Assembly: GCA_030015575.1 (NCBI GenBank)
Contig: JASDDO010000016.1
Span: 456,582,141 to 456,646,140, forward strand
DNA length: 64,000 nucleotides
Source: Agapanthus africanus
Lineage: Eukaryota; Streptophyta; Magnoliopsida; Asparagales; Amaryllidaceae
Reading direction: 5' to 3'
Part shown: positions 1 through 11,845 of the stretch, piece by piece
How positions within the stretch are numbered: the stretch's first letter is position 1
Layout of the letters: every line of letters starts with the position of its first letter
Notes under the pieces: model-generated
What the model was told of the DNA's origin: nothing
The model's input: the letters and a program-made list of their open reading frames with translations, nothing else
The model's database searches: none
Program-made: the position numbers and the translations under genes

Positions 1-1909
1 TGAACTCCTTCTTCTTGAAATCTTGTAGAGGTTGATGGTTCTCTTTTCGTCGCCTTCTTCCGTCGAAGATGGATCCACCTCGAAGGTTCGACCTTTGGGC
101 TCTTCCTCGATCTTTGAGTGAACTAGGGTTTCCGGCTTGCTAAACCTTGAACCCAGAATGAGTAGAGAGTGACTAGGGTTTGCTTTTCTATTTAAAGAGA
201 AGGATTCTCAACACATGAGAAGGTTTCTCTTTGGCTAGAGGAAGAAGAAGATGAAGTGAAGAGAGAGAATGAATATGATAGAATGAGCTATCCTTTTTCT
301 TTCTTGCAACCATAATGCAAAAGAAAAAGAATTATCATTAATAATAATAATGAAAATGAAAAGGTTGATGGAAAGTTTTAGAATGACCATTATCATTTCA
401 AACATTAAATGAATTTGCTAGAATCAAAGAGCATCTTTCTTTTGTAATGATGATGGTCAAAACTTCAACCATGGTCAACAAGTCAACCATGGTTAACAAG
501 TCAACAAAAACCAACCATGACACAATTTCATTTTATTATATATTATTAATTGATATAATACAAATCCATTAGGGTTTGGAAAAAGACGACTGTCAACTGT
601 GCATACGCACCCGTTCCGAAACCCTAATGAAAGTCATCTTCCTCTTCCTCAAATAACCGTGCATACACACCTGCATCCTTGTTCCGAGGAACATGAATAC
701 TGAGATAAAAGCAACCCCAAAACATATACCAGTATCTGGCTCAAACCAGAGCCTGCCAGTATAATCCGTCCGGACTCCAAACGTGCACAAGTGCGCGGAT
801 GAGAACGAACCCTGTCGCAAAACCATGCGACCTCTACTCTGTTTTGCCCAGAGGCGAATACCCTCTGTGTGGGACTCTAAAGACTCGACACTACGCTGGC
901 AGTGGGTTTAACCACAGACCGCAAGCGGCACTAGCTGTGCGTAACGGTCCCCAGGTAGATGTCGACAAGAAGGCTGACGAGGTGAAACCCCATCTGAACT
1001 CCTACTGAGTCTGAATGTGACATTCTCCGTACAGTCCGGTCTGTTCGTCTGATACAACGCATGTCGGGCCTAGGGGGCGGTAAAACGTCAGTCCCCCAAT
1101 AGCGGTACAAGTCGTGTCGGAGTGAAGCCCAAAACACCCTGAGATAACACTGGAAGCCTACCAGTATATCTCGCTTGCCCTGGCCAGGGACTACTCGTGT
1201 AATGGCTCTCCTAGACACAGCGCGATGTCAACCCCCAATACCGGGAGAGACGAATCCTGTCTAACCGGCACTGCCTCCGAGTGCTTCGGGACTGCACCCA
1301 ACCACTACCTGTTTGCACGACTCCTTTGAGCCGTGGTAGGGTAGTGATCAAAGTGTAGTGGGAACACACTCGAGGCGAAGTGCCAGTGTCAAGTCAGCGG
1401 ACTAAGCTGTACTCATGTCACCTGGGAACTGATAACTGACGATAGGTATAATACCAACCTTTCAGTTCCCGACGAGTCCTGTCCAGTGTACTCGTAACCC
1501 AACGAGCACCCGTATACTATCTCCAGTACGACGTACCGATGGCTGTGGGACAGATCATCTCCCACACTAGGATGAGAAGCGCATACGCTAGTCTACTCCG
1601 GAGTATCGATGCCCTGTCTCGATAGTCCTGCGACTAGGGACCTGTATAAGGATGTGCTTATAGATTACCCAGCCCCCACTAGTGTGACTGCCATCACAAC
1701 GCTGGTAGCAAAGATCCTAAAGGCTCCACTAATGCGTATAAGTGATATACTGAAATAAACACAAGTACACATTGAAGTAGAAACAAACCAAGTAGCATAC
1801 TACTATATTGAGCAAGATTGTTTATACAAGGTGAATATCCCAAGCTTCCATCAAGTAATATACAAACTAGTATGATACAGTAATGGCCTCTAGGGCATAT
1901 ACACTAACA
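1..1909 (-). repeat. 3' LTR of the copia element, truncated by the window edge
   Basis: The sequence matches 8070-9983 almost base for base; the first 171 bases of the LTR (as read on the plus strand) lie outside the window. By eye there are about seven substitutions and one 5-bp indel (near 1708, where the right copy has extra bases at about 9777) over 1.9 kb. The LTR ends in ACA at 1909, directly before the polypurine tract. Short ORFs in it recur identically in the other LTR and are not genes. Confidence 0.95.
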
Positions 1910-1922
1910 ATCTCCCACTTGC
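1910..1922 (-). promoter_or_regulatory. Polypurine tract of the copia element
   Basis: On the minus strand this reads GCAAGTGGGAGAT immediately before the TGTTAG start of the 3' LTR. This is the expected place and composition for the plus-strand DNA primer, and it closely resembles the tract of BARE-1. It lies a few bases after the gag-pol stop codon. Confidence 0.85.
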
Positions 1923-1923
1923 A

Positions 1924-4900
1924 CTAAGGCCATGAACTGGCGTACCGAAGACCTATCATCTCGATCAGCCGCTCGAACTGAGTCTGGGGTAAGGCCTTGG
2001 TGAATGGATCTGCAGTGTTTTCTTCTGAAGCAACCCTCCGAACCTCGATCTCCTTGCGATCCACGATCTCCCTGATCAGGTGATACCGCCTCAAGATGTG
2101 TCTGGATTTCTGATGGGACCTGGGTTCCTTTGCTAAAGCTATAGCCCCGTTGTTGTCGCAATACAGAGGTACTGGGTCAACAATGGACGGAACCACCTGA
2201 AGTTCTTTTAAGAACTTCCTTATCCAGACAGCTTCTTTTGCGGCATCAGATGCAGCGATGTATTCCGCTTCCATAGTCGAGTCTGCAACGGTTTCCTGTT
2301 TGGAACTCTTCCAACACACCGCCCCTCCATTGAGGGTAAAGACAAAACCCGACATGGACTTGGAATCATCCTTGTCACTCTGGAAGCTGGAGTCAGCAAA
2401 GGCCTCAATCTGGAGGTCTTTTCCGCCATACACCAAGAACATCTCCTTAGTCCTTCTCAGGTACTTGAGAATGTTCTTTACTGCTATCCAATGTTTCTCC
2501 CCAGGGTTTGACTGATACCGGCTTACTACACTCAGTGCATAAGCTACATCCGGTCTGGTACACAACATCGCATACATTATAGAGCCTACCGCAGAAGCGT
2601 AGGGTATAATAGACATGCGATCCCTCTCCAAATCAGTCTTGGGAGACATCTCTTTAGAGAGGGTGATCCCGTGACAAGCCGGTAGATTACCGCGCTTGGA
2701 ATCTTCCATACTGAATCTTTTCAGTACGGTGTCGATGTACCTGGACTGTGAAAGTCCTAATATCCTCTTGGATCTATCACGATGGATCTGGATCCCCAGG
2801 ATGTAAGAGGCATCACCCAGGTCTTTCATGGAGAACCTGTGTGACAAGAAACCTTTGACAGATTGTAGCATAGGAATGTCATTTCCTATTAAGAGAATGT
2901 CATCCACGTATAAAACAAGGAATACTACAGTTCTCGCTACAAATCTACTATAGATGCATGGTTCATCTGGATTTTTGATAAAGTCAAATTCCTTGACCGT
3001 CTCATCAAAACAGATGTTCCAACTCCGCGATGCCTGCTTTAGTCCATAGATGGACTTAAGCAACTTGCACACCTTTCCGCTGCTCCCACTCTGAATGAAA
3101 CCCTCTGGCTGATCCATATAGACACACTCCTCTAAATTTCCATTTAGAAAAGCGGTTTTTACGTCCATCTGCCAAATCTCATAATCGTGGAAAGCAGCAA
3201 TGGCAAGAAGGATCCGAATGGATTTCAGCATAGCCACTGGAGAAAAGGTTTCGTCATAGTCCAAGCCAGGTCTTTGACGGAAACCCTTTGCTACAAGTCT
3301 AGCTTTATAGGTCTCAACCTGTCCATCTACACCAATCTTCCTTTTGAAGATCCACTTGCATCCTACGGGTTTTACCCCGTCTGGAGCAATGTCCAACGTC
3401 CATACTTTGTTGGTGTACATGGACTCCATTTCGGTCCGCATTGCATCCAGCCATTTTACCGAGTCTACGCTCTGAACGGCCTGCTGGAAGCTAGTAGGCT
3501 CATCATAGTCTATGATGCAATCCTCTCTATCCCCGTCTATGAGAAAACCGTAGTATCTCTCGGGCGGATGAGACTGCCTACTACTTCTGCGGAGCGGCGT
3601 AGGAATGTCTTGTTCATTTGAACCCTCTGTTTCTACTAAGCTTTCAGTAATAGCTCGCGGTTCTGGAATTTCTTCCAGTTCTACAGTGCTCCCACTTATC
3701 TGGTTTTCCAAAAACTCAGTTTCCAAGAAGTAGGCATGACGAGAAACAAGAACTTTTTGTTTCTCTTCACAGTAGAAGAAATATCCCTTAGAGTTCTTTG
3801 GATATCCCACGAACTTACACTGTACTGAGCGTGCCTCGAGCTTGTCCACATGCTGCTTTTTAACAAAAGATGGACATCCCCAAGTCTTGATGTGACTGAG
3901 ATGGGGCCTCTTCCCACACCACATCTCATATGGTGTAGTAGGCACAGTTTTAGTAGGAACTCGGTTCAATAGGTACGCAGCTGATTCTAGTGCATACCCC
4001 CAGAATGATCGCGGTAACTCAGCGTTACTCATCATGGACCGTACCATATCCAATAGGGTCCGGTTCCGTCTCTCCGATACACCGTTATGTTGCGGAGTGT
4101 ATGGAGGAGTAAGCTGAGAGAGAATCCCATTCTCTTTTAAGTAATTCAGGAACTCGGCACTTAAGTATTCTCCACCTCGATCCGATCTTAGAATCTTGAT
4201 ACTTTTGCCGGTTTGTTTTTCTACTTCATTCTTAAATTCCTGGAATTTTTCAAAAGATTCTGACTTATGTTTCATTAAGAAGACATAACCGTATCTTGAA
4301 AAATCATCCGTAAAAGTAATGAAGTAAGAATAACCGCTTCGCGCATGTGTAGACATTGGACCGCACACGTCGCTGTGTACGAGTCCCAAGAGCTCGCTCG
4401 CTCTTACTCCGTGTCCATTGAACGGAGTCTTTGTCATCTTTCCTTTGAGACAGGATTGACAAGTGGCATACGATTGATATTCGAACGGATCCAAATATCC
4501 TTCTGTATGTAACTTAGTCAACCTTCTCTCATTGATGTGACCTAGTCTACAATGCCATAAGAAAGTCTGATTGATATCTGGAGACTTTCTTTTGTGTGTA
4601 TTCTGGACATTGAAAATCTGTGGTTGGTTTAATACGTATATACCATTGCTCAGTGTACCTGACCCAATCAGAACTTGATTAAGGTGAATGTTTACAACAT
4701 TACTTACAAACGCAAATTCATAACCTTCTTTAGAAACCAAAGATACAGAAATGATATTACAAGTTGCGTTGGGTACAAAAAAGCAATTACGCAAAACCAA
4801 AACATGCCCATCTGACATTCCCAGGTGATAGTCCCCCACGGCTTTAGCATCCATGCTAGCTCCGTTCGCAACTCTGAGGGTCATGTCACCTTCCTTCAAA

Positions 4901-5910
4901 AACCTACGGTTTCTCAACGCCTGCAAAGAATTACAGATATGAGATCCTGATCCGGTATCCAATACCCAGGAAGTAGAGTTTATAGAAAGACAGTTTTCAA
5001 CAACATACACACCTGAAGCTGAAGCCGCAACCTGCTTCAGTTCCTGTGTCCTGGCTTTCCAAGCCCTGCAATCTTTCTTCCAGTGTCCACTCTTATGACA
5101 ATAGAAGCATTCTTCCTTTCCAACAAGCTTCCCCGCAATCTTTGTTGCCTTTTCCTTTCCCTTCGTACCCACTTTACTAACACCGCCTCTTGGTTTGGCG
5201 GGGGCTTTCTTCCTCTTTCCCTTGGCTTTCGCCTTGGACCTAGAGGAAGAAGATCCTCCTACAAACAAAGCGGGTGTTTCCCTACCCTTCTGTAGGGTGC
5301 CCTCTGCGCTCCTCAGCAGGTTGAGGAGTTCTGAAAGTTCAACTTCCTTTTCTTGCAAGTTGAAATTCAGTATGAACTGGGCGTAAGTGGATGGAAGGGA
5401 CTGGAGAATTAAATCTGTATAAAGTTCACTATCCAACGTGGTCCCAAGTTCCGCGAGCTCCTCAGTGTAGCCAATCATCTTAAGCACGTGGTCCGCTACC
5501 GATGATCCGACGGCCAACTTAGTCGAAAATAACTTCTTCGACACTTCGTATCTTGCGATACGAGACTGCTCTCCATACAGTTCTTTTGTATGGAGAAATA
5601 TGGACTCGAGGTCCATATTCTCATGCCTCCTCTGATGTTCGTTGTCCATAGAGGCAAGCACGAGGCACCTGGCCTTCGCGCAATCAATCTCCCAAGTCTT
5701 ACGGATTTCCTTATCCGCGACGCTGGAGGTGGGACCTGGGACGGGGGGAGCTTTGGTGGTAAGAAGATACCCCAGCTTGTCGTAAGCGATTGCCAATTTG
5801 ACATTCCTGAGCCAATCTTTATAGTTTGGCCCTGTCAGTATGTTTTTATCTAGAAGTAACTTAAGTCCAGTCATTTCAATTTGGTCGCTGCAGGGGGAGA
5901 GAAGAAACAC
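1924..5910 (-). CDS. Ty1/copia gag-pol polyprotein, intact
   Basis: One uninterrupted frame of 1328 codons encodes the whole polyprotein. In order: gag of the copia/UBN2 kind (about residues 13-230), CCHC zinc knuckle CFYCHKSGHWKKDC (about 267), aspartic protease WVLDTGSGSH (about 317), pre-integrase zinc finger HCRLGH with CQSC (about 452-500), integrase core with Asp in HSDVCGP (about 512), Asp in RSDRGGEY (about 578) and Glu in VSERRNRT (about 613), reverse transcriptase with DVKTAFLNG (about 917) and YVDDILL (about 1002), and RNase H with FADSSFQSD, TMEAEYIA and YCDNNGA (about 1172-1257). Every catalytic residue expected is present. The outermost ATG is at 5910; the family-like sequence begins at Met13 (5874), which may be the real start. 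Frame, length and domains fit an autonomous element; transcription is not shown. Confidence 0.95.
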   Translation of the reverse strand: MFLLSPCSDQIEMTGLKLLLDKNILTGPNYKDWLRNVKLAIAYDKLGYLLTTKAPPVPGPTSSVADKEIRKTWEIDCAKARCLVLASMDNEHQRRHENMDLESIFLHTKELYGEQSRIARYEVSKKLFSTKLAVGSSVADHVLKMIGYTEELAELGTTLDSELYTDLILQSLPSTYAQFILNFNLQEKEVELSELLNLLRSAEGTLQKGRETPALFVGGSSSSRSKAKAKGKRKKAPAKPRGGVSKVGTKGKEKATKIAGKLVGKEECFYCHKSGHWKKDCRAWKARTQELKQVAASASGVYVVENCLSINSTSWVLDTGSGSHICNSLQALRNRRFLKEGDMTLRVANGASMDAKAVGDYHLGMSDGHVLVLRNCFFVPNATCNIISVSLVSKEGYEFAFVSNVVNIHLNQVLIGSGTLSNGIYVLNQPQIFNVQNTHKRKSPDINQTFLWHCRLGHINERRLTKLHTEGYLDPFEYQSYATCQSCLKGKMTKTPFNGHGVRASELLGLVHSDVCGPMSTHARSGYSYFITFTDDFSRYGYVFLMKHKSESFEKFQEFKNEVEKQTGKSIKILRSDRGGEYLSAEFLNYLKENGILSQLTPPYTPQHNGVSERRNRTLLDMVRSMMSNAELPRSFWGYALESAAYLLNRVPTKTVPTTPYEMWCGKRPHLSHIKTWGCPSFVKKQHVDKLEARSVQCKFVGYPKNSKGYFFYCEEKQKVLVSRHAYFLETEFLENQISGSTVELEEIPEPRAITESLVETEGSNEQDIPTPLRRSSRQSHPPERYYGFLIDGDREDCIIDYDEPTSFQQAVQSVDSVKWLDAMRTEMESMYTNKVWTLDIAPDGVKPVGCKWIFKRKIGVDGQVETYKARLVAKGFRQRPGLDYDETFSPVAMLKSIRILLAIAAFHDYEIWQMDVKTAFLNGNLEECVYMDQPEGFIQSGSSGKVCKLLKSIYGLKQASRSWNICFDETVKEFDFIKNPDEPCIYSRFVARTVVFLVLYVDDILLIGNDIPMLQSVKGFLSHRFSMKDLGDASYILGIQIHRDRSKRILGLSQSRYIDTVLKRFSMEDSKRGNLPACHGITLSKEMSPKTDLERDRMSIIPYASAVGSIMYAMLCTRPDVAYALSVVSRYQSNPGEKHWIAVKNILKYLRRTKEMFLVYGGKDLQIEAFADSSFQSDKDDSKSMSGFVFTLNGGAVCWKSSKQETVADSTMEAEYIAASDAAKEAVWIRKFLKELQVVPSIVDPVPLYCDNNGAIALAKEPRSHQKSRHILRRYHLIREIVDRKEIEVRRVASEENTADPFTKALPQTQFERLIEMIGLRYASSWP

Positions 5911-7884
5911 TTAGCACGATGCTCTTGCAAGTTTAGAATGGTTTTTAATTTGTCTAAACAGGATGGCTCCCACTGTCTCTCGAATCCCTCCTCAAACCAC
6001 AAAGGAAGAATTAGTCGGGATCAATCCCACCGTACAATACTTGCTTAACCGTTCAGCCAGGCCAGTGTCGGTACTTCGAGGGAGGTTTTCCAACGCTTTC
6101 GCGAAGTTCCTTAATTTAAGAACCTCTTTTCCCTGGGGGCGTAGCCCCGCTAACACCTTTCTAGGCACCTACTAGGTTTATAGCATTGATCGTTTAGTGA
6201 GAAATTTCCCGAGGAGTAGCATATACTCACAGTAGGATCGGGATCCAAATATCATCGCGTGACGAAAATGAAGGAATCCTACCATAATCATCACACTCCA
6301 AATGGTATGCAAATCTAGCAAGTTTCAGTACTTATGAAACTCCCGATGTGGATTTTTGCCCCATGCTCATATGATCTTGACTTTGGCCAACAAATCATAA
6401 GTCACATGTCAAGTTCTTCCCGTCGTTCTCCAGGTTAATTTGAATCCACCCGTACATACCCTTGACTTTGGCCAACAAGGCAGTACGACTGTTCCAAATC
6501 AACGCATCTATCTATGCTGCACATGAATATCCAATAGCTACCAATCACTATGCCTTGACTTTGGCCAACAAACACAGCTTGAATACTATTGACTATTTAT
6601 GTGAAACGACGGAGGGCTACGAATGGTTTTGGCGAAACCGTGAACGTAGTGAACTTGATATAATCGATGGAACGAGATAGCTTTTAGAAGGAGTGGCTCA
6701 AGCTCCGCATTTAAAAGTTAGTTTTGAAAAGAACCGAGTGGTTTTTCGAAAGAGTTCCAACGATTTTAACTTGGTTTATTATCTTGCATTAGTTCTTTTA
6801 ATGCGTGATATTCTTGCATTAGTACTTTTAATGCGTCCCATCATTTAATTCCTACCATTGCAGAAAACAACCAAAATATGACGTACGCTTATGCCATTCG
6901 CATTCGCCACGGGGTCCCGTCATCACTCGTTAGGTTACTTAACTAACGACAGAGCGGGGGCTGGGCTAGCGCGGCTGTAAAACATAAGCAACACCTAAAT
7001 AGAAAGCAATGATAGACATTACAGATCACAGATGAATACATTGGATATATTAGCAATCCGCAATCCTTTCGAGCCTGCAACGAAAAGCGGATTACACGGT
7101 CGCGGTGAATAGCCAAATACCCCACCCAAGACCCCTACGGGTGCGGCAAACTACCCGCTAAGTACTCGGCAGTTTGTGCACCCCCTCCATGGGTCTATCC
7201 TAGGAGCAAAAACAGTAAAAAGAATTATACAATGACGGCTACAACCCCGACCCGGTTGTGCGGCCAAACAAATAATATTATTACATCAATTTACATTTAC
7301 AATGAATGAAAGAAAAATAAAAGCTCATCTCACATCCACCCCGGCTATTCACCCGCGACAGTCCAACACATTCATATACACATTCCAATATCAAACACAG
7401 ATCATGTATAACCCCGACTAATCGACTTATAGCGATTAGCCGACGTTCAATACATGCAAGCAACACAGATATAACCAACATAGCCAAAGTGCAGTGAAGT
7501 TCGGAAAAAATACGGAATTATAGGACCCCAAAAGTGAATTTCAGTTCTGGAAAATCTGGGCACATATAATACATCTGAAAAATCCCAAAACCAACACAGA
7601 AGAACACTGCACGAAAAACGATGCAGAGAGGACACCAAGCAGCGGCGGATCCGCGGCCTGATGAACAGGTGAGGCCGCGGATGGGCGGCGCTTTGAAAGA
7701 ATCATGCTATCGTTTTTGGTGGGTGTTCTTAGAAAACCCTGAGCCGATTTTTGGAGTATAAAGTTTTTCATTTAGAGCAGAAAAAATTTCAACAGAAACT
7801 TAGGGTTTTGGTTTTTCCGGTTTTGCGATTTTTCGGTTTCGAACTTCCATACACTTCGCTACCAAGCTAGTTTAAGTTTAGTTA
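5911..7884 (-). other. Untranslated leader of the copia element
   Basis: This is nearly 2 kb between the primer-binding site and gag, without a convincing reading frame on either strand. Long leaders of this kind are known from BARE-1, where they hold packaging and translation signals. An 18-base motif, CTTGACTTTGGCCAACAA on the plus strand, occurs three times (6376, 6461, 6554), about 90 bases apart. A shorter direct repeat with TCTTGCATTAG and TTTTAATGCGT lies at 6782-6840. Confidence 0.75.
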
Positions 7885-7897
7885 GGCTCTGATACCA
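7885..7897 (-). promoter_or_regulatory. Primer-binding site of the copia element (initiator tRNA-Met)
   Basis: On the minus strand this reads TGGTATCAGAGCC, complementary to the 3' end of plant initiator methionine tRNA. It is one base away from the inner end of the 5' LTR (7899), as expected for minus-strand DNA priming. Confidence 0.93.
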
Positions 7898-7898
7898 C

Positions 7899-9983
7899 TG
7901 TAAGTCCACGTTGCGACCCCCGGTGCTTACGGGGAGGCGGAAACGGTATAAAAACAAATTTTTATCGCAAGAGGCAACATGGACTAAACAAGGTCGGGAT
8001 CGTGTCTAAACTAAACTAGCAAATACGCTAAAGGGAGTTAGCTACTCGGATGAAGGTTATACCTAAACTTGAACTCCTTCTTCTTGAAATCTTGTAGAGG
8101 TTGATGGTTCTCTTTTCGTCGCCTTCTTCCGTCGAAGATGGATCCACCTCGAAGGTTCGACCTTTGGGCTCTTCCTCGATCTTTGAGTGAACTAGGGTTT
8201 CCGACTTGCTAAACCTTGAACCTAGAATGAGTAGAGAGTGACTAGGGTTTGCTTTTCTATTTAAAGAGAAGGATTCTCAACACATGAGAAGGTTTCTCTT
8301 TGGCTAGAGGAAGAAGAAGATGAAGTGAAGAGAGAGAATGAATATGATAGAATGAGCTATCCTTTTTCTTTCTTGCAACCATAATGCAAAAGAAAAAGAA
8401 TTATCATTAATAATAATAATGAAAATGAAAAGGTTGATGGAAAGTTTTAGAATGACCATTATCATTTCAAACATTAAATAAATTTGCTAGAATCAAAGAG
8501 CATCTTTCTTTTGTAATGATGATGGTCAAAACTTCAACCATGGTCAACAAGTCAACCATGGTTAACAAGTCAACAAAAACCAACCATGACACAATTTCAT
8601 TTTATTATATATTATTAATTGATATAATACAAATCCATTAGGGTTTGGAAAAAGACGACTGTCAACTGTGCATACGCACCCGTTCCGAAACCCTAATGAA
8701 AGTCATCTTCCTCTTCCTCAAATAACCGTGCATACACACCTGCATCCTTGTTCCGAGGAACATGAATACTGAGATAAAAGCAACCCCAAAACATATACCA
8801 GTATCTGGCTCAAACCAGAGCCTGCCAGTATAATCCGTCCGGACTCCAAACGTGCACAAGTGCGCGGATGAGAACGAACCCTGTCGCAAAACCATGCGAC
8901 CTCTACTCTGTTTTGCCCAGAGGCGAATACCCTCTGTGTGGGACTCTAAAGACTCGACACTACGCTGGCAGTGGGTTTAACCACAGACCGCAAGCGGCAC
9001 TAGCTGTGCGTAACGGTCCCCAGGTAGATGTCGACAAGAAGGCTGACGAGGTGAAACCCCATCTGAACTCCTACTGAGTCTGAATGTGACATTCTCCGTA
9101 CAGTCCGGTCTGTTCGTCTGATACAACGCATGTCGGGCCTAGGGGGCGGTAAAACGTCAGTCCCCCAATAGCGGTACAAGTCGTGTCGGAGTGAAGCCCA
9201 AAACACCCTGAGATAACACTGGAAGCCTACCAGTATATCTCGCTTGCCCTGGCCAGGGACTACTCGTGTAATGGCTCTCCTAGACACAGCGCGATGTCAA
9301 CCCCCAATACCGGGAGAGACGAATCCTGTCTAACCGGCACTGCCTCCGAGTGCTTCGGGACTGCACCCAACCACTACCTGTTTGCACGACTCCTTTGAGC
9401 CGTGGTAGGGTAGTGATCAAAGTGTAGTGGGAACACACTCGAGGCGAAGTGCCAGTGTCAAGTCAGCGGACTAAGCTGTACTCATGTCACCTGGGAACTG
9501 ATAACTGACGATAGGTATAATACCAACCTTTCAGTTCCCGACGAGTCCTGTCCAGTGTACTCGTAACCCAACGAGCACCCGTATACTATCTCCAGTACGA
9601 CGTACCGATGGCTGTGGGACAGACCATCTCCCACACTGGGATGAGAAGCGCATACGCTAGTCTACTCCGGAGTATCGATGCCCTGTCTCGATAGTCCTGC
9701 GACTAGGGACCTGTATAAGGATGTGCTTATAGATTACCCAGCCCCCACTAGTGTGACTGCCATCACAACGCTGGTAATCAAGCAAAGATCCTAAGGGCTC
9801 CACTAATGCGTATAAGTGATATACTAAAATAAACACAAGTACACATTGAAGTAGAAACAAACCAAGTAGCATACTACTATATTGAGCAAGATTGTTTATA
9901 CAAGGTGAATATCCCAAGCTTCCATCAAGTAATATACAAACTAGTATGATACAGTAATGGCCTCTAGGGCATATACACTAACA
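7899..9983 (-). repeat. 5' LTR of the copia element, complete (2085 bp)
   Basis: It begins with TGTAAG at 7899 and ends with AACA at 9983 on the plus strand, so it is bounded by TG and CA in both orientations. It is nearly identical to 1-1909. As this is the upstream LTR of a minus-strand element it should drive transcription towards lower coordinates. Confidence 0.95.
8258..8265 (-). promoter_or_regulatory. Candidate TATA box of the copia 5' LTR
   Basis: TTTAAATA on the minus strand lies about 360 bases before the inner end of the LTR. The position, late in a long LTR, resembles that of BARE-1 TATA boxes. If used, transcripts would start near 8225-8235. The copy in the 3' LTR is at about 189-196. 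Confidence 0.5.
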
Positions 9984-11845
9984 AGAAGGGTCACCACTAA
10001 ATCGCGAGTTACCTAATGAACGAGTGCTGCACCTCCAGGATAACGAGCCATACTGAGAGCTCTACTTCGATGGAGCCTCGTCAATAAGGACCTCCAGCAA
10101 ATCGAGCATCTTGGAGATGAAAGCAGTGATAGGATTAGTGTTCATCATGCCCTTGATGGGAACCCTACGACATTCTTTCGCTCTCACCGAGTCTCGCACA
10201 AACAACGAGGCTAAGTACGAAGCTCTAATAATTGGTCTGGAGCTCGCTATAGAAATGAAAATCTTTCGGTTACGGGTTTACAGTGACTCCCAGCTTGTCG
10301 TCAACCAAGTGAGAGGCGATTACAAGATATATAAGCCCGAGTTAGCTCAATACAGAAGCCGGGTGGTGGAACTCATGAAACAGTTCACTCACATTGAACT
10401 GATGAAAGTTCCTAGGGCATTGAACAGGAAAGATGACGTACTCGCTTGCCTAGCCAAAGAGCTGGCTAATCCCGACATGAATGAAATTTTGATCACAGTT
10501 AGAAACCGGCAAATTCTGCCTCCAATATCTTTACGAGAGGAAGAAAGCGTAGAAAAAGAGAACAATTCTGTCGAAAAAGCTCTAATCATTCAAGACGAGC
10601 CTGATTGGAGAGAGCCTTTCATAGAGTACCTCTGATGCGACAAGTTGCCCGAAGAAAAATCTGCGATAGTTCAGCTGAAGGAAAAAACTCTCTGATATGT
10701 ATTTATAAATAATACGCTATAACGCAGATCATATGACCAACTTTGGCTTAGGTGTCTGCCATCGGCCGAAACCTAAAAAGTCATGAAAGAAGTTCACTCG
10801 GGCGTCTGCGCAACCCACCAGTTCAGCCCCAAATACGACTTCAAATCAAACGGCTAGGATATTACTAGCCTACCATGATAAGGGATTGCGAAGAAATGTC
10901 ATTTCTGCCAAATTCACAGTGACTTCATCCACAAGTTTCCCAACCCACTACATTTTACGATAGCGTCATAGCCCTTCGAAGTTTGGGGAACCGACATAGT
11001 TGACCCAATTGATCCTCCGTCATCCAAAGTCCACTGGTTCATATTGTCCGTAACTAATTACTTCTCTAGATGGGCTGAAACTATCCCGCTAAAAGAAGTC
11101 AAAACAGAAGATATTCTAACGTTTTTCAGACATAATATTATATACCGCTTTGGTACACCAAGAATAATCATTTCTGACAACAGGCCTTCTTTCAAGAGCT
11201 TCAAAGTCTCAAGGTTCGCTACTTAATACAAGATAGACTGGAGATATTCCTCCATCTATAATCCAAGAGTCAATGGGCTAGCCGAAGCCTTCAATAAAAC
11301 TCTATGCAAGCTCCTAAGGAAAAAATGCTTCAACTAATAAACAGGACTGGGATCTGAAGCTCTATAAGGCGTTGTGGGCATATCGTACCACGCATCGCAT
11401 ACCGACGCAGTCCACTCCATACTCACTACTCTTTGGAGTGGAGGCAATCCTCCCCCACGGAGTCGAAGTTCCAAGCCTATAGATGGATGTCCAGCACAAT
11501 CCGACAAAAGAGGAAAACGCTCTCCTACGGCTCGAAGAGCTCGACGCCCTAGAAGAAAAGAGGCCCGCAGTACAACAAAATCTGGAGCTATACTGAGCCC
11601 AAATGTCATGAGCCTATGACAAGATTACCTGTCTCTGTGCTTTCAAGAATGGCGAATTGGTGTTGGTCCTCAAAAGACCGATTATTCCCAACCGACATGC
11701 CAAGGGAAAATTCGAGCCAAATTGGGAAGGGCCATATGTCATCGAGAAAGTATTCGACGGAGGATCCTACCAACTAATAAGTGCCAAGGGAGAAAGTCCC
11801 ATACTACCCATCAATGGCCATGACCTTAAGAAATACTATGCATGA
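9984..11845 (+). pseudogene. Element A pol fragment: second RNase H and integrase
   Basis: The frame opens in the second (archaeal-type) RNase H: YFDGASS (about 10059), NNEAKYEALI (about 10200), YSDSQLVVNQV (about 10280) and DDVLACLAKEL (about 10435) keep the four acidic positions. A stop codon stands where a Trp precedes YFDGA in element B (TGA for TGG, 10056-10058), and another follows at 10633. The integrase core is recognisable at 11035-11340 (FSRWAETIPL, IISDNRPSF, NGLAEAFNKTL, so the last Glu is kept). The C-terminal part is at 11640-11845 (KGKFEPNWEGPYVIEKV). Stops and frameshifts separate these blocks, so no product is expected. The upstream RT lies outside the window. Confidence 0.88.

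Larger units (their letters stand above)
1..9983 (-). mobile_element. Ty1/copia LTR retrotransposon, Angela/BARE-1-like, nearly complete
   Basis: Read on the minus strand the order is 5' LTR (7899-9983), primer-binding site, leader of about 2 kb, one gag-pol frame, polypurine tract and 3' LTR (1-1909, cut by the window edge). The LTR start (TGTTAGTGTATATGCCCTAG) with a GCAAGTGGGAGAT tract before it, LTRs of about 2.1 kb and a long untranslated leader resemble what is known of BARE-1/Angela elements. The internal gene order protease, integrase, RT, RNase H is that of copia. It sits inside the pol region of Tat element A. The right flank is AGAAG (9984-9988); the matching left flank lies outside the window, so the target duplication cannot be tested. 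All catalytic motifs are present, so it may be autonomous. Confidence 0.95.

Noticed and set aside
931-1218. Paired ORFs in the copia LTR (931-1218 and 9000-9287, 593-826 and 8662-8895)
   Set aside because: They are identical because the LTRs are, have no domain, and do not match the expected gene content of an LTR.
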